A stretch of DNA of 64,000 nucleotides from Psychrobacter sanguinis (GCF_020736705.1 NZ_CP085990.1:372001-436000), one strand, 5' to 3'. Shown: positions 6,281 to 15,805, numbered from the stretch's first letter. Translations and numbers: made by a program. The notes: generated by a model not told the origin, from the sequence alone.

Positions 6281-8365
6281 TTACTTGATAATTTCGCCAC
6301 GCGTACCACCAAAGCCAATAGTATCTTTACCATTAAACTCTACTTTACCTGCAACCTCCTCAGCTTCCTTACCATAGAAACCTAACGAGTAACTTCCATT
6401 TCTATATGACTGTTTGGCCGATGAAGATATTCCAGAACCTGAGATAGTTCCTTCATTTAGCTCAACTACGTCACCTAGGCCAGTAATTGTTCCATAGCCT
6501 GTACGACTATCAAAATCGACATTATAACTTAAAGAACCTTCCATAATTTTGGCATCAAAGAAATCATGTTTGTAAGTCCCATTAAAAGCTTTTCCTCTAT
6601 ATAGTGCTATTCCTGTGCTTGGAATTGCTTCAGGTTTAGTCTCATAACCTTTAGCAATAATAGACGCCTGTCTGTTATCGGTGATGATTGTGCCATTCTG
6701 ATTGTTATAGCTTAAATTACCTGAGTAATTTCCAAGAATTACAGAGTAATTTTGGTTATAAACAACTGTTTGAATTCTATCCTCTTGAGTAAAAGCATTT
6801 CTTGTACTACTGGCCGATGCACGTGTTTTTGCTGTAATAGTTTCAATAGGATAGTTACTATTTGATACACCTTTAGCTGATTCAACATCTGCTAAAAATT
6901 TATTATGCGCATTCTCAGCAACGATAACATCTAACGCATTTTTAGCTTCTTCTGCACTGGCCTCTTTATTGGCCTCAGCATAAGCTGTCGCTTGCTCCTC
7001 ACTTAAGCCTGCTTGTTTTGCTTTCGCTACTAAAGCCACACGATTCGCTTCAATTTTCTCTAAACGCTGAGCCTCTGCGATGTCAGCTAAAATTTTGTTT
7101 AGAGCACTTTCAGCATCTTTTGTACTGGCTTCTTTGTTAGCTTGAGCATAAGCGTTTGCTTGAGCATCTGTTAAACCTGCTTTTTTAGCTTTTGCTACTA
7201 AGGCTACGCGGTTCGCCTCGATCTTCTCTAAACGCTGAGCCTCTGCGATGTCAGCTAAAATTTTGTTTAGAGCACTTTCAGCATCTTCTGTACTGGCTTC
7301 TTTGTTAGCTTGAGCATAAGCATTTGCTTGAGCCTCTGTTAAACCTGCCTTTTTAGCTTTTGCTACTAATGCTACACGATTCGCTTCGATCTTCTCTAAA
7401 CGCTCTGCCTCAATATCCGCTAGAATTTTATTTAAAGCACTTTCAGCGTCTGTAGCATTAGCTTCTTTGTTGGCTTGAGCATAAGCGTTTGCTTGAGCCT
7501 CTGTTAAACCTGCTTTTTTCGCTTTCGCTACTAATGCAATACGGTTTGCTTCAATCTTCTCTAAACGCTGCGCCTCTGCAATATCCGCTAGAATTTTATT
7601 TAAAGCACTTTCAGCGTCTGTAGCATTAGCTTCTTTGTTGGCTTGAGCATAAGCGTTTGCTTGAGCCTCTGTTAAACCTGCTTTTTTCGCTTTCGCTACT
7701 AATGCAATACGGTTTGCTTCAATCTTCTCTAAACGCTGCGCTTCTGCAATATCAGCTACTATTTTGTTTAGAGCACTTTCAGCATCTTTTCCACTGGCTT
7801 CTTTGTTAGCCTCTGCATAAGCGTTTGCTTGAGCATCTGTTAAACCCGCTTTTTTCGCTTTCGCTACTAAAGCCACACGATTTGCTTCGATTTTTTCTAA
7901 ACGTTGCGCTTCTGCAATGTCAGATAAAATTTTATTTAGAGAGTTTTCAGCATCTTTTGCACTGGCTTCTTTGTTAGCCTCTGCATAAGCATTTGCTTGA
8001 GCATCTGTTAAACCCGCTTTTTTCGCTTTCGCTACTAAAGCCACACGATTTGCTTCGATTTTTTCTAAACGTTGCGCTTCTGCAATGTCAGATAAAATTT
8101 TATTTAGAGAGTTTTCAGCATCTTTTGCACTGGCTTCTTTGTTAGCCTCTGCATAAGCATTTGCTTGAGCCTCTGTTAAGCCTGCTTTTTTTGCTTTTGC
8201 TACTAAAGCTACACGATTAGCTTCGATTTTTTGCGCCTGTTGTTCTGGAGTTATGATTGGAGAGCTACCCCCAAATGATGAGCTTGAACCACCACTACTG
8301 CATGCAACAGCACCTAATCCCAATACAACTACAAAACTAAGTTTCGATAAATTCACTAGGGACAT
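6281..8365 (-). CDS. Repeat-bearing surface lipoprotein, predicted Slam substrate (TbpB-like C-terminal barrel)
   Basis: 694 residues from ATG 8365, which has GGAGAG just upstream; an in-frame TTG at 8386 has no comparable site. The order is: lipoprotein signal peptide with Cys22 (LGAVAC), a Ser/Gly linker, eight tandem 56-residue helical repeats (about residues 46-486), then a C-terminal beta-rich domain. That domain ends in GSYSLGFYGKEAEEVAG and GFGGTRGEI, the pattern of the eight-stranded barrel at the end of TbpB, fHbp-like and other Slam-dependent lipoproteins. It is paired with a Slam gene downstream. The likely role is a surface-exposed adhesin or ligand binder anchored in the outer membrane. 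The ligand cannot be read from the sequence. The repeats invite copy-number change by recombination. Confidence 0.8.
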   Translation of the reverse strand: MSLVNLSKLSFVVVLGLGAVACSSGGSSSSFGGSSPIITPEQQAQKIEANRVALVAKAKKAGLTEAQANAYAEANKEASAKDAENSLNKILSDIAEAQRLEKIEANRVALVAKAKKAGLTDAQANAYAEANKEASAKDAENSLNKILSDIAEAQRLEKIEANRVALVAKAKKAGLTDAQANAYAEANKEASGKDAESALNKIVADIAEAQRLEKIEANRIALVAKAKKAGLTEAQANAYAQANKEANATDAESALNKILADIAEAQRLEKIEANRIALVAKAKKAGLTEAQANAYAQANKEANATDAESALNKILADIEAERLEKIEANRVALVAKAKKAGLTEAQANAYAQANKEASTEDAESALNKILADIAEAQRLEKIEANRVALVAKAKKAGLTDAQANAYAQANKEASTKDAESALNKILADIAEAQRLEKIEANRVALVAKAKQAGLSEEQATAYAEANKEASAEEAKNALDVIVAENAHNKFLADVESAKGVSNSNYPIETITAKTRASASSTRNAFTQEDRIQTVVYNQNYSVILGNYSGNLSYNNQNGTIITDNRQASIIAKGYETKPEAIPSTGIALYRGKAFNGTYKHDFFDAKIMEGSLSYNVDFDSRTGYGTITGLGDVVELNEGTISGSGISSSAKQSYRNGSYSLGFYGKEAEEVAGKVEFNGKDTIGFGGTRGEIIK
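6908..8230 (-). repeat. Eight tandem 168-bp (56-residue) repeats
   Basis: Each unit encodes a pattern beginning KIEANR(V/I)ALVAKAKKAG, then LT(E/D)AQANAYA(E/Q)ANKEA, then DAE-S-LNKIL and AEAQRLE. Seven units are nearly identical; unit 5 lacks one codon (ADIEAERLE); unit 8 is diverged and shorter. Units 1 and 2, and units 4 and 5, are close to identical in DNA as well as protein, which implies recent duplication or gene conversion. No cysteine or proline occurs within a unit. The predicted fold is three helices per unit. Confidence 0.92.
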
Positions 8366-8464
8366 TTTTCTCTCCGTAATAATCAAAATACCCTTTATTT
8401 TTTGTTAAAATCATTATTTTTTACTTAACAGGCTTAATGTTTTTTATTTCAGCTTGTTACTATA

Positions 8465-8493
8465 ATATTACAATACTGTTATTATTTAGACAA
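8465..8493 (-). promoter_or_regulatory. Candidate promoter of the lipoprotein/Slam locus
   Basis: On the minus strand TTGTCT (8493-8488) is followed after 17 bp by TAATAT (8470-8465). Predicted transcription starts near 8458, leaving a leader of about 90 nt before ATG 8365. No clear Fur box overlaps it. Confidence 0.4.
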
Positions 8494-8612
8494 TATGCTC
8501 AGTCTCTTATATTTAAAAAATCTTTAACAAATATAAAGATAATAAAGTTAGTATTGCTTGCGAAGCACTTAAATAACAGATAGCTACCTTCGATATCCTT
8601 TAATGCATAAAT

Positions 8613-8643
8613 AAATAACCCACTCACTGCGAGTGGGTTATTT
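8613..8643. terminator. Perfect 13-bp stem-loop in a divergent spacer
   Basis: AAATAACCCACTC pairs perfectly with GAGTGGGTTATTT around a 5-base loop. It looks like a terminator but has no gene ending at it: the flanking genes both read away from it. It may be left from a deleted gene at the island edge, or act as an insulator. Confidence 0.5.
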
Positions 8644-8710
8644 GGTTATATATGGTTAAATAAACCTATTAATTAGATGATTTATTGTCAACTTTACCCG
8701 TGTCGGTAAC

Positions 8711-8719
8711 TGCTATAAT
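8711..8719 (+). promoter_or_regulatory. Extended -10 promoter for purU
   Basis: TGCTATAAT is a perfect extended -10. A convincing -35 is absent: TTTACC lies 15 bp upstream and TTGTCA lies 23 bp upstream, so recognition would depend on the TG motif. The leader to ATG 8840 would be about 115 nt. Confidence 0.4.
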
Positions 8720-8773
8720 AGTCTTCAATAGCAAATATATTTAATATGCTCTATATCTTTGGAATTAATTTTT

Positions 8774-8815
8774 AGAACAGGCTGGCAGTCGATGATTGTC
8801 TTGCCTGCTTTTTTT
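8774..8815 (+). terminator. Weak terminator-like hairpin in the purU leader
   Basis: CAGGC (8778-8782) can pair with GCCTG (8803-8807) and is followed closely by a run of seven T. It lies between the extended -10 and the purU start, so it may attenuate purU or end a short leader RNA. The stem is only five base pairs with a large interior loop. Confidence 0.3.
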
Positions 8816-8839
8816 CATCTTATTATTTAGTGAGTTTTT

Positions 8840-9724
8840 ATGTCAAAAAACATAACCATAGAAAATCCTGCCATTGATACCGCCACCTTATTAATCAAAT
8901 GTAAAGATCAAGCAGGCATCGTCCAAGCCGTTTCTGAATTCATTCATCGCTATGGTGCCAATATCATTACCTTGGACCAATACTCAACCGCTCATGAAGG
9001 TGGTCAGTATTTCATGCGTTTAGAGTTCGCTTTGGCAGGACTTAGTGAAATTATTGAAAACTTTGAAGCCAGTTTCTCGCACACAGTGGCCAAGCGTTAT
9101 GAGATGGAATGGCGATTACATGACAATGCAATTAAAACCAAGGTGGGTATCTTAGTCTCAAAATTTGACCATGCCCTACTCGACCTTCTATGGCGCCACC
9201 AGCGCGGTTTATTAGACTGTGATATAACCTGCGTGGTAAGTAACCACAATGATTTGCGCCAAGCAGTAAAAAACTTTGGTATTCCTTTTCATCATGTACA
9301 AGTTACCAAAGAAAATAAAGCCGAAGCTGAAGAACAAATTCATCAGATAATGGAAGGTAATGATTTATTGGTCTTGGCCCGTTACATGCAGATTTTATCG
9401 TCTGATTTTGTCAATCGTTGGCCGATGAAGATTATTAACATTCATCATTCATTCTTACCTGCTTTCGTAGGTGCAGACCCCTATCGCCAAGCGTTTGATA
9501 AAGGTGTCAAATTAATTGGTGCGACCGCCCATTACGTCACTGCGGACTTAGACCAAGGCCCTATCATTGAGCAAGATGTACACCGTGTGACTCATCGTCA
9601 AGGCGTAACTGAACTGCGTGCCATTGGCCGTGATGTAGAGCGTAATGTATTGGCACGTGCGGTAAACTGGCATGTGCAAAACCGTGTCATTGTGGCAGGC
9701 AATAAAACTGTGGTTTTTAGTTAG
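8840..9724 (+). CDS. purU: Formyltetrahydrofolate deformylase
   Basis: PurU hydrolyses 10-formyl-THF to formate and THF, supplying formate for PurT and balancing one-carbon pools. The 294 residues begin with an ACT regulatory domain (about 13-85, LIKCKDQAGIVQAVSEFIH). A formyltransferase-fold catalytic domain follows, with INIHHSFLPAFVGADPY and GATAHYVTADLDQGPIIEQ carrying the Asn/His/Asp active-site set. Length is close to the E. coli enzyme. The gene stands alone between an accessory region and convergent suhB, sharing a bidirectional terminator with suhB. Confidence 0.95.
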   Translation: MSKNITIENPAIDTATLLIKCKDQAGIVQAVSEFIHRYGANIITLDQYSTAHEGGQYFMRLEFALAGLSEIIENFEASFSHTVAKRYEMEWRLHDNAIKTKVGILVSKFDHALLDLLWRHQRGLLDCDITCVVSNHNDLRQAVKNFGIPFHHVQVTKENKAEAEEQIHQIMEGNDLLVLARYMQILSSDFVNRWPMKIINIHHSFLPAFVGADPYRQAFDKGVKLIGATAHYVTADLDQGPIIEQDVHRVTHRQGVTELRAIGRDVERNVLARAVNWHVQNRVIVAGNKTVVFS

Positions 9725-9787
9725 CTCTAGCTATTCGCCCATATAGCTTATGATGTGAATCAGCTTTATGTCTAAGCAATAGCCTAT

Positions 9788-9825
9788 AAAAAAGCCCGTA
9801 AATCAAAATGATTTATGGGCTTTTT
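9788..9825. terminator. Bidirectional terminator between purU and suhB
   Basis: AAAGCCCGTAAATC pairs with GATTTATGGGCTTT around AAAAT (one G-U pair), with A- and T-runs on the two sides. It serves the convergent genes purU (+) and suhB (-). Confidence 0.85.
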
Positions 9826-9858
9826 ATGTATAAACTTTTATTAGCTTACGGCTTAAAC

Positions 9859-10689
9859 TTAACGAACTGCATTGCCCCAAGTAGGCACAACCATCTTCAT
9901 TAATGGTTTTAACAGTTTTACGTTACAAGCAAAGATAGAGCCTGTTTGCATCGCGTTATGAGCACCATGATGATCTACAACCACGCCGCGTGCTTCGTTA
10001 ACGATAAGCTCACCAGCAGCAATATCCCAAGGCTTTAATTTCATTTCGAAGTAACCGTCAAAACGGCCTGCTGCCACATAAGCTAAGTCTAGAGCAGCTG
10101 AGCCTAAACGACGTACTTGGCCGCCTTCTTCAGCAATCTTCTGTAAAGTAGCAAAATGTTCTTTGGCGTATGAGACGACTTTGTCGCCTTCTTGACGCTC
10201 AACAGGATGACCGGTAGTGAATAGACCACCTTCAATAGTTTTGCGTTGGCTAACTTGTAGACGTCGTTGGTTTAAACGAGCACCTTTACCACGACTGGCC
10301 GAGAACATTTCATCGCGGACTGGATCGTAAATTACGCCATGCTCAGTCACCCCGTTGTGCTGAACAGCGATCGAAATACAAAAATGTGGAACACCATGTA
10401 CGAAGTTATGAGTCCCATCTAGTGGGTCAATAATCCAGCACCATTCTGAGTCACTACCCTGACCTTCTTGCAAGCCAAACTCTTCACCTAAGAAAGAATG
10501 ATTAGGATAATTGTACTTCAAAGTTTCAATCGTCAACTCTTCACTAAAGCGGTCAATCTTAGTGACAAGACCTTCAAGGCCTTTTGATTCCGTATCGAAT
10601 TCAATTTTATGACGGTTTTGATGCGCTTTTAATAATTCAGCACCGACTTTTTCAGCAGCGCGTGCTGCTATTACGACCATTGGTTCCAT
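9859..10689 (-). CDS. suhB: Inositol-1-monophosphatase family protein (SuhB)
   Basis: 276 residues of the Mg-dependent IMPase fold. Metal ligands are visible in GEEFGL, the signature WIIDPLDGTHNFVHG and the C-terminal WDIAAGELIVNEARG. It dephosphorylates inositol-1-phosphate; in gammaproteobacteria SuhB also joins the NusA/NusB/NusE antitermination complex on rRNA operons. Start ATG 10689 has AGGA upstream. Monocistronic, convergent with purU. Confidence 0.93.
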   Translation of the reverse strand: MEPMVVIAARAAEKVGAELLKAHQNRHKIEFDTESKGLEGLVTKIDRFSEELTIETLKYNYPNHSFLGEEFGLQEGQGSDSEWCWIIDPLDGTHNFVHGVPHFCISIAVQHNGVTEHGVIYDPVRDEMFSASRGKGARLNQRRLQVSQRKTIEGGLFTTGHPVERQEGDKVVSYAKEHFATLQKIAEEGGQVRRLGSAALDLAYVAAGRFDGYFEMKLKPWDIAAGELIVNEARGVVVDHHGAHNAMQTGSIFACNVKLLKPLMKMVVPTWGNAVR

Positions 10690-10822
10690 AATTTTCCTAT
10701 TTGCTCTATTAAAGCGGTTAAAAACTCAGCTGTAATCTTCAGCTAAGGTTAATGTATATAAGCGTAATGACTTCAGATTAAATTCAGTAGCCTACTCTAT
10801 AACGTGGGATAAAAAATGACAC

Positions 10823-10900
10823 TTTCGACTCTCTTTAATCGCTTTTATAATGGCTTATTTAATAGCTGAATATAAAGAAACACTAAAAGAGAGTCGGAAA
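10823..10900. repeat. Long-arm inverted repeat between dxs and suhB
   Basis: CGACTCTCTTT (10826-10836) and AAAGAGAGTCG (10886-10896) are perfect 11-bp arms 49 bases apart, and flanking TTT/AAA extends the symmetry. It lies just past the dxs stop on the minus strand. The loop is long for a terminator and no T-run follows. A miniature inverted-repeat element or a processing stem-loop are alternatives. Confidence 0.45.
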
Positions 10901-10922
10901 TAAATTGATTAAATAGCTGGCT

Positions 10923-13025
10923 TTACTGTGTCGCAAACCACTCACGCAACTGTGAGGTCACGCCAGCCACATCTAAGCGACACTCTGCTAATTGCTCAGC
11001 GTGACTGCCGTGGGCGATAAACTCATCCGCAATACCAATATTTTTAATATGTACTTTTTGCTCAATACTGGCGGTGTGATTCAATAGATACTCATTAACA
11101 GCGCTGCCTGCACCGCCCATAACCGAATGTTCCTCAAGGGTTACGATATGGGTATAGCCCTTAGCAATTAAGTTATCAAGTAGGTCGGTATCTAGAGGTT
11201 TCACCCAGCGCATGTTGACCACACTAATCTCTGCAGGGACAGTGCTATCAGCCATCAGATTATTGGCTACTGCATCTGCGGTCGCTACCATCGGACCAAA
11301 CGCAAGTAATGCCAGCTTTTTATCACTGTTGTTTGAGACAGATGAGGCCTGATACACCACATCAACCACTGCTTTACCAATTTCATAATCCTGACCAGGT
11401 TTGGTGATTTCAGCGCCTGGACCTGTGCCGCGAGGATAACGCACTGCACTAGGGCCTTTATACTCATAACACGTATTTAATAAGTGATAACACTCGTTTT
11501 CATCTTTAGGTGTGGCAATCACTAAATTTGGAACACAGCGCATATATGCCAAATCAAACACCCCAGCGTGAGTGGCACCATCCTCTCCTACCAGACCTGC
11601 TCTATCGATACCGAACGTCACATCCAAATTTTGCAAAGCAACGTCATGGATCAGTTGATCATATCCGCGCTGTAAAAAAGTTGAGTAAATAGCGACAATC
11701 GGTTTCACATCCAGTGTGGCCATACCAGCGGCTAAAGTAACCGCATGCTGTTCAGCGATCGCCACATCAAAGAACTGCTCAGGATACTGCTGAGCAAACT
11801 CAGTCATACCTGACCCCTCTTCCATCGCGGGGGTAATCGCAATCAGCTTATTATCGACAGCCGCTTTATCACAAAGAAATTCACCAAATACTTGCGAATA
11901 TTTTTTCTTATGTGTAGTAGATTTAGTAGTAGACTCGCTGGTTTGCTGATCCACTGAGGGTTGCGGTAATTTACTAATCGCATGGTAGGTGACAGGGTCG
12001 CCTTCTGCAGGAATAAAGCCTTTGCCTTTAGTGGTATAAACATGTACCAATACTGGGCCTGAAACATTTTTGGCCCGTTCGAGTACTCTAAGTAACTCGG
12101 GCAAATCGTGGCCATCAAAAGGTCCGAAGTAGCTAAAACCAATGGCTTTAAATAAGTTATCGGCTACTTTTGGAATATCACGTAACGCACTATGACGGGC
12201 ACGACGATTGGCCAAAGGCATCTCAGGAAGATGAGTCAGTTTGGGCTTGCCACCTGCGGTAATGTCCACTTGATAGCCTGATTCCCAAAGCATGGCTAAA
12301 TGACGTGAGAAACCGCCAATAGAGCAAGAAATCGACATATCATTGTCATTTAAGACTACCAATAAATCTGCATTTTGTTGTACCGCATCATTCAAAGCTT
12401 CAAAAGCCATACCTCCAGTCATCGCACCATCACCGATAACACAGGCTACTTTTGCATCTGATTTAAGATGACGCAGCGCTAGACTCATACCAAGTCCGGC
12501 AGAAATAGAGGTGGAAGAGTGTCCCACACCAAAAGTATCATATTCTGATTCTTGGCGTTCAGGGAAGGCAGTTAAGCCTTGTTTGGAGCGAATTGAAGAC
12601 AGACGGTCACGGCGGCCAGTCAATACTTTATGAGCATAGGCCTGATGACCCACATCCCAAACAAGTTTATCTTTAGGCGTGTCTAGTAAATAATGTAAGG
12701 CTAAGGTCAATTCTACCACACCCAAGTTGGCGCCAAAATGTCCGCCGCTTTGACCCGCTGAATACAATAGGTACTCACGTAACTCATCGGCTAGAATCAG
12801 AAGTTGATCCTGGCTTAAAGGCTTTAAATCGGTAGGCGAATCTATAGTGTCTAATAAAGGGGTAGTAGGACGCGAGGTAGGAATCTCACTAAAAAGACGC
12901 ATAGCTGCTGGTTTATTAACCACAGTCTTAGAAATCGCCACATCAACGCTGCTATCTTCAGACGATGAATCTATTTGATGCGAAGGCGCAGGCTTGGGCT
13001 TAGTTGAGTTAGAATATTGCTGCAT
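10923..13025 (-). CDS. dxs: 1-deoxy-D-xylulose-5-phosphate synthase
   Basis: Dxs condenses pyruvate and glyceraldehyde-3-phosphate, the first step of the MEP isoprenoid pathway, and also feeds thiamine and pyridoxal synthesis. The transketolase-like domains are clear. The TPP-binding motif is [17 protein letters not shown] with NDNDMSIS. The pyrimidine-domain segments are [12 protein letters not shown] and [18 protein letters not shown]. The C-terminal domain ends with [19 protein letters not shown]. The ATG at 13025 (AAGG upstream, 700 residues) is chosen over a TTG at 13073. Most homologues begin near [19 protein letters not shown], so about 40 low-complexity Ser/Pro/Lys residues precede the usual start; the ATG at 12902 would remove them but has a poor ribosome site. 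Confidence 0.94.
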   Translation of the reverse strand: MQQYSNSTKPKPAPSHQIDSSSEDSSVDVAISKTVVNKPAAMRLFSEIPTSRPTTPLLDTIDSPTDLKPLSQDQLLILADELREYLLYSAGQSGGHFGANLGVVELTLALHYLLDTPKDKLVWDVGHQAYAHKVLTGRRDRLSSIRSKQGLTAFPERQESEYDTFGVGHSSTSISAGLGMSLALRHLKSDAKVACVIGDGAMTGGMAFEALNDAVQQNADLLVVLNDNDMSISCSIGGFSRHLAMLWESGYQVDITAGGKPKLTHLPEMPLANRRARHSALRDIPKVADNLFKAIGFSYFGPFDGHDLPELLRVLERAKNVSGPVLVHVYTTKGKGFIPAEGDPVTYHAISKLPQPSVDQQTSESTTKSTTHKKKYSQVFGEFLCDKAAVDNKLIAITPAMEEGSGMTEFAQQYPEQFFDVAIAEQHAVTLAAGMATLDVKPIVAIYSTFLQRGYDQLIHDVALQNLDVTFGIDRAGLVGEDGATHAGVFDLAYMRCVPNLVIATPKDENECYHLLNTCYEYKGPSAVRYPRGTGPGAEITKPGQDYEIGKAVVDVVYQASSVSNNSDKKLALLAFGPMVATADAVANNLMADSTVPAEISVVNMRWVKPLDTDLLDNLIAKGYTHIVTLEEHSVMGGAGSAVNEYLLNHTASIEQKVHIKNIGIADEFIAHGSHAEQLAECRLDVAGVTSQLREWFATQ

Positions 13026-13439
13026 AGACCTTACAAAACCTACTAATCTTAGTATATAGACGCTATCTATCAAGTTAATATAACTGACTTAATATCACGA
13101 TTGCTTATTGCTGAGGTAAAGCATTACCAAAATCATAAGCGGAGCATCAGTGTGGGTGAATAGGGGTAAAAATAATTTATCTGTTCTCAAGCGACAGTTC
13201 ATAAAAATGGCTAAACCTTGCTAAGATATCAGACCTATGCATCTTCTGCATAGATTAAAACCCGTTCCAGTATTCTTTATATTAGCAGTTATTATACTAA
13301 GTACTTAATATGAGCTACTTGATATTTAGTGAACTGCCGTCATTTACTTCTCTATGATAAGTTATAATGACTACGATAAGCCATACTGTCTTAATCACAA
13401 ACTTAATCAAAAAGTAATTTATAGTGAGGGTTAAAGCCA

Positions 13440-13553
13440 ATGACAGCGCTTTGGCTAATCATAGTGCTTTTGCCAATTATAAAGCGATATCTTACCTCAG
13501 AGTACCCTATTCAGGTAAAGGCTGAGAGAAAGCAAACACTGTATCGGAATTAA
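13440..13553 (+). CDS. Possible small single-pass membrane protein (37 aa)
   Basis: ATG 13440 to TAA 13551-13553, preceded by GTGAGGG about 9 bases upstream. The product begins MTALWLIIVLLPIIKRYL, a hydrophobic helix, and continues with a charged tail (QVKAERKQTLYRN). Such short hydrophobic ORFs occur by chance in AT-rich DNA, so this is only a candidate. It lies about 230 bp upstream of ribA on the same strand. Confidence 0.2.
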   Translation: MTALWLIIVLLPIIKRYLTSEYPIQVKAERKQTLYRN

Positions 13554-13621
13554 GAGTATGGCATAATAGCATTTTTTTTCATTTAACGCTTTATTCATCG
13601 GACTTGCTATGTGAATTTTCT

Positions 13622-13687
13622 ATGTATTTCACGCAAGACTGTGATGTATTTCGCTAAAAACTATTATGTATTTTACGCAAGACTATA
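13622..13687. repeat. Three exactly spaced 22-bp direct repeats upstream of ribA
   Basis: Units start at 13622, 13644 and 13666. Each begins ATGTATTT and is followed by (C/T)ACGCAAGACT in units 1 and 3 and CGCTAAAAACT in unit 2. The period of 22 bp is close to two DNA helical turns, which would place repeated protein sites on one face. The array ends 100 bp before the ribA start. Confidence 0.6.
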
Positions 13688-13787
13688 AAGTATAGCGTGA
13701 TTATTTATTGCCGCCGACGCTTGGTTTGTATTGATATATCGCCCTAATCCCTACCCTTATTCACGAATATGACTCCTTAGGTCTGCA

Positions 13788-14483
13788 ATGTCTCAACAAT
13801 TCTCAGAAACAAAAATACACTCTCCTTATAAGTTTGTCAGTAAAGCAAAGCTTCCTACCGCTCATGGAGAGTTTGATATCCACGTGTTTGAAAACGCTGA
13901 GAAGCAAGAACACGTTATGCTGACTTGTGGCCTACCACTGGATAAGAATGGGAGTAAAACGGCTAACCAAATGGCGCCTTTGGTGCGCATTCATTCAGAG
14001 TGCTTAACGGGTGATGCTTTTTCCTCTTTAAAATGTGATTGCGGACCGCAGCTAAATGCCACGATGCAAGCCATTCAAGAGGAAGGCTGTGGGGCGATTT
14101 TGTATTTACGTCAAGAAGGTCGAGGGATTGGCTTAACCAACAAAATTCGAGCGTATGCATTGCAAGATCAAGGCCATGACACTCTTGATGCTAATTTAAT
14201 GCTAGGTCTACCTGCGGATGCGCGCACTTATGAAATGTGTAAGCCTATGTTAGATCACGTGGGTATTACCAAATTGCGCTTATTAACCAATAATCCAGAT
14301 AAGCTCAGCTATCTAGAAGATCTAGGTTTTGAGGTAGTTGAACGTATTCCTTTAGTCGTGGGACTAAACCCATTTAATGTCGACTACTTGGCCACCAAAC
14401 GTGAGCGTATGGGACATCATTTACAAAGTGACATCGGCTCTTTGGTTTTCAAACCTATCGTAGACCAACAAATAAACGAGTAA
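13788..14483 (+). CDS. ribA: GTP cyclohydrolase II
   Basis: RibA opens the GTP ring to give the first riboflavin precursor, releasing formate and pyrophosphate. The zinc ligands Cys72, Cys83 and Cys85 are visible in [18 protein letters not shown]. The catalytic segment [12 protein letters not shown] and the GTP-binding region [19 protein letters not shown] follow. At 231 residues it is longer than the roughly 200-residue E. coli enzyme because of about 20 extra N-terminal residues. It is not fused to RibB. The gene is monocistronic with a long upstream region that includes three 22-bp repeats. Confidence 0.95.
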   Translation: MSQQFSETKIHSPYKFVSKAKLPTAHGEFDIHVFENAEKQEHVMLTCGLPLDKNGSKTANQMAPLVRIHSECLTGDAFSSLKCDCGPQLNATMQAIQEEGCGAILYLRQEGRGIGLTNKIRAYALQDQGHDTLDANLMLGLPADARTYEMCKPMLDHVGITKLRLLTNNPDKLSYLEDLGFEVVERIPLVVGLNPFNVDYLATKRERMGHHLQSDIGSLVFKPIVDQQINE

Positions 14484-14582
14484 ATAAACAGCCTAGTAGG
14501 TTTTCATTTTACTTTGTTAACCATTACTCTTCTATAACTAGCCACATAAAAACAGCGTATTTAAGCGGTAAGTTTCCTCTAA

Positions 14583-15629
<1,047 letters not shown>

Positions 15630-15805
15630 ATAACAGTTCTTAGAGCATAAATCTTAGCGACCAAGTCTTAGTAATGAGTTAAATTTTCCGTTGATAACAA
15701 GATAGCCACATTTCGAATGTGACATTTTTATTAATTTTGCTAATATTATGGATTAAAGAGCTCTATTTTATGAGTTAAATAACCCGGAATACCGAATCTA
15801 AAAAT

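Larger units (their letters stand above)
8366..8839. other. Divergent intergenic region between the lipoprotein gene and purU
   Basis: AT-rich and without a recognisable gene. It contains a minus-strand promoter for the lipoprotein, a stem-loop at 8613-8643, a plus-strand extended -10 at 8711-8719 and a weak terminator-like hairpin in the purU leader. Each is listed separately. Confidence 0.5.
13026..13787. other. Long divergent intergenic region between dxs and ribA
   Basis: 762 bp with no established gene. It carries a possible 37-codon membrane-peptide ORF at 13440-13553 and an exact 22-bp triple repeat at 13622-13687, listed separately. I looked for an FMN riboswitch upstream of ribA and did not find its conserved core. 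Confidence 0.5.

Noticed and set aside
6908..8230. CRISPR array
   Set aside because: The 168-bp units are contiguous, in frame and translated as protein repeats; no unique spacers and no cas genes.
8366..8420. Fur box upstream of the lipoprotein gene (AATAATGATTTTAACA on the minus strand)
   Set aside because: Only one half resembles the Fur consensus, in very AT-rich DNA; not enough to claim iron control.
13500..13560. TPP riboswitch, because of GGCTGAGAGAAAGC upstream of ribA
   Set aside because: The remaining conserved THI-box elements are missing and the downstream gene is a riboflavin gene.
13622..13687. CRISPR array
   Set aside because: 22-bp units are contiguous with no spacers.
13554..13787. 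FMN riboswitch upstream of ribA
   Set aside because: I searched for the conserved GGGGCAGGGTGAAA-type and CCGAC elements by eye and did not find them.
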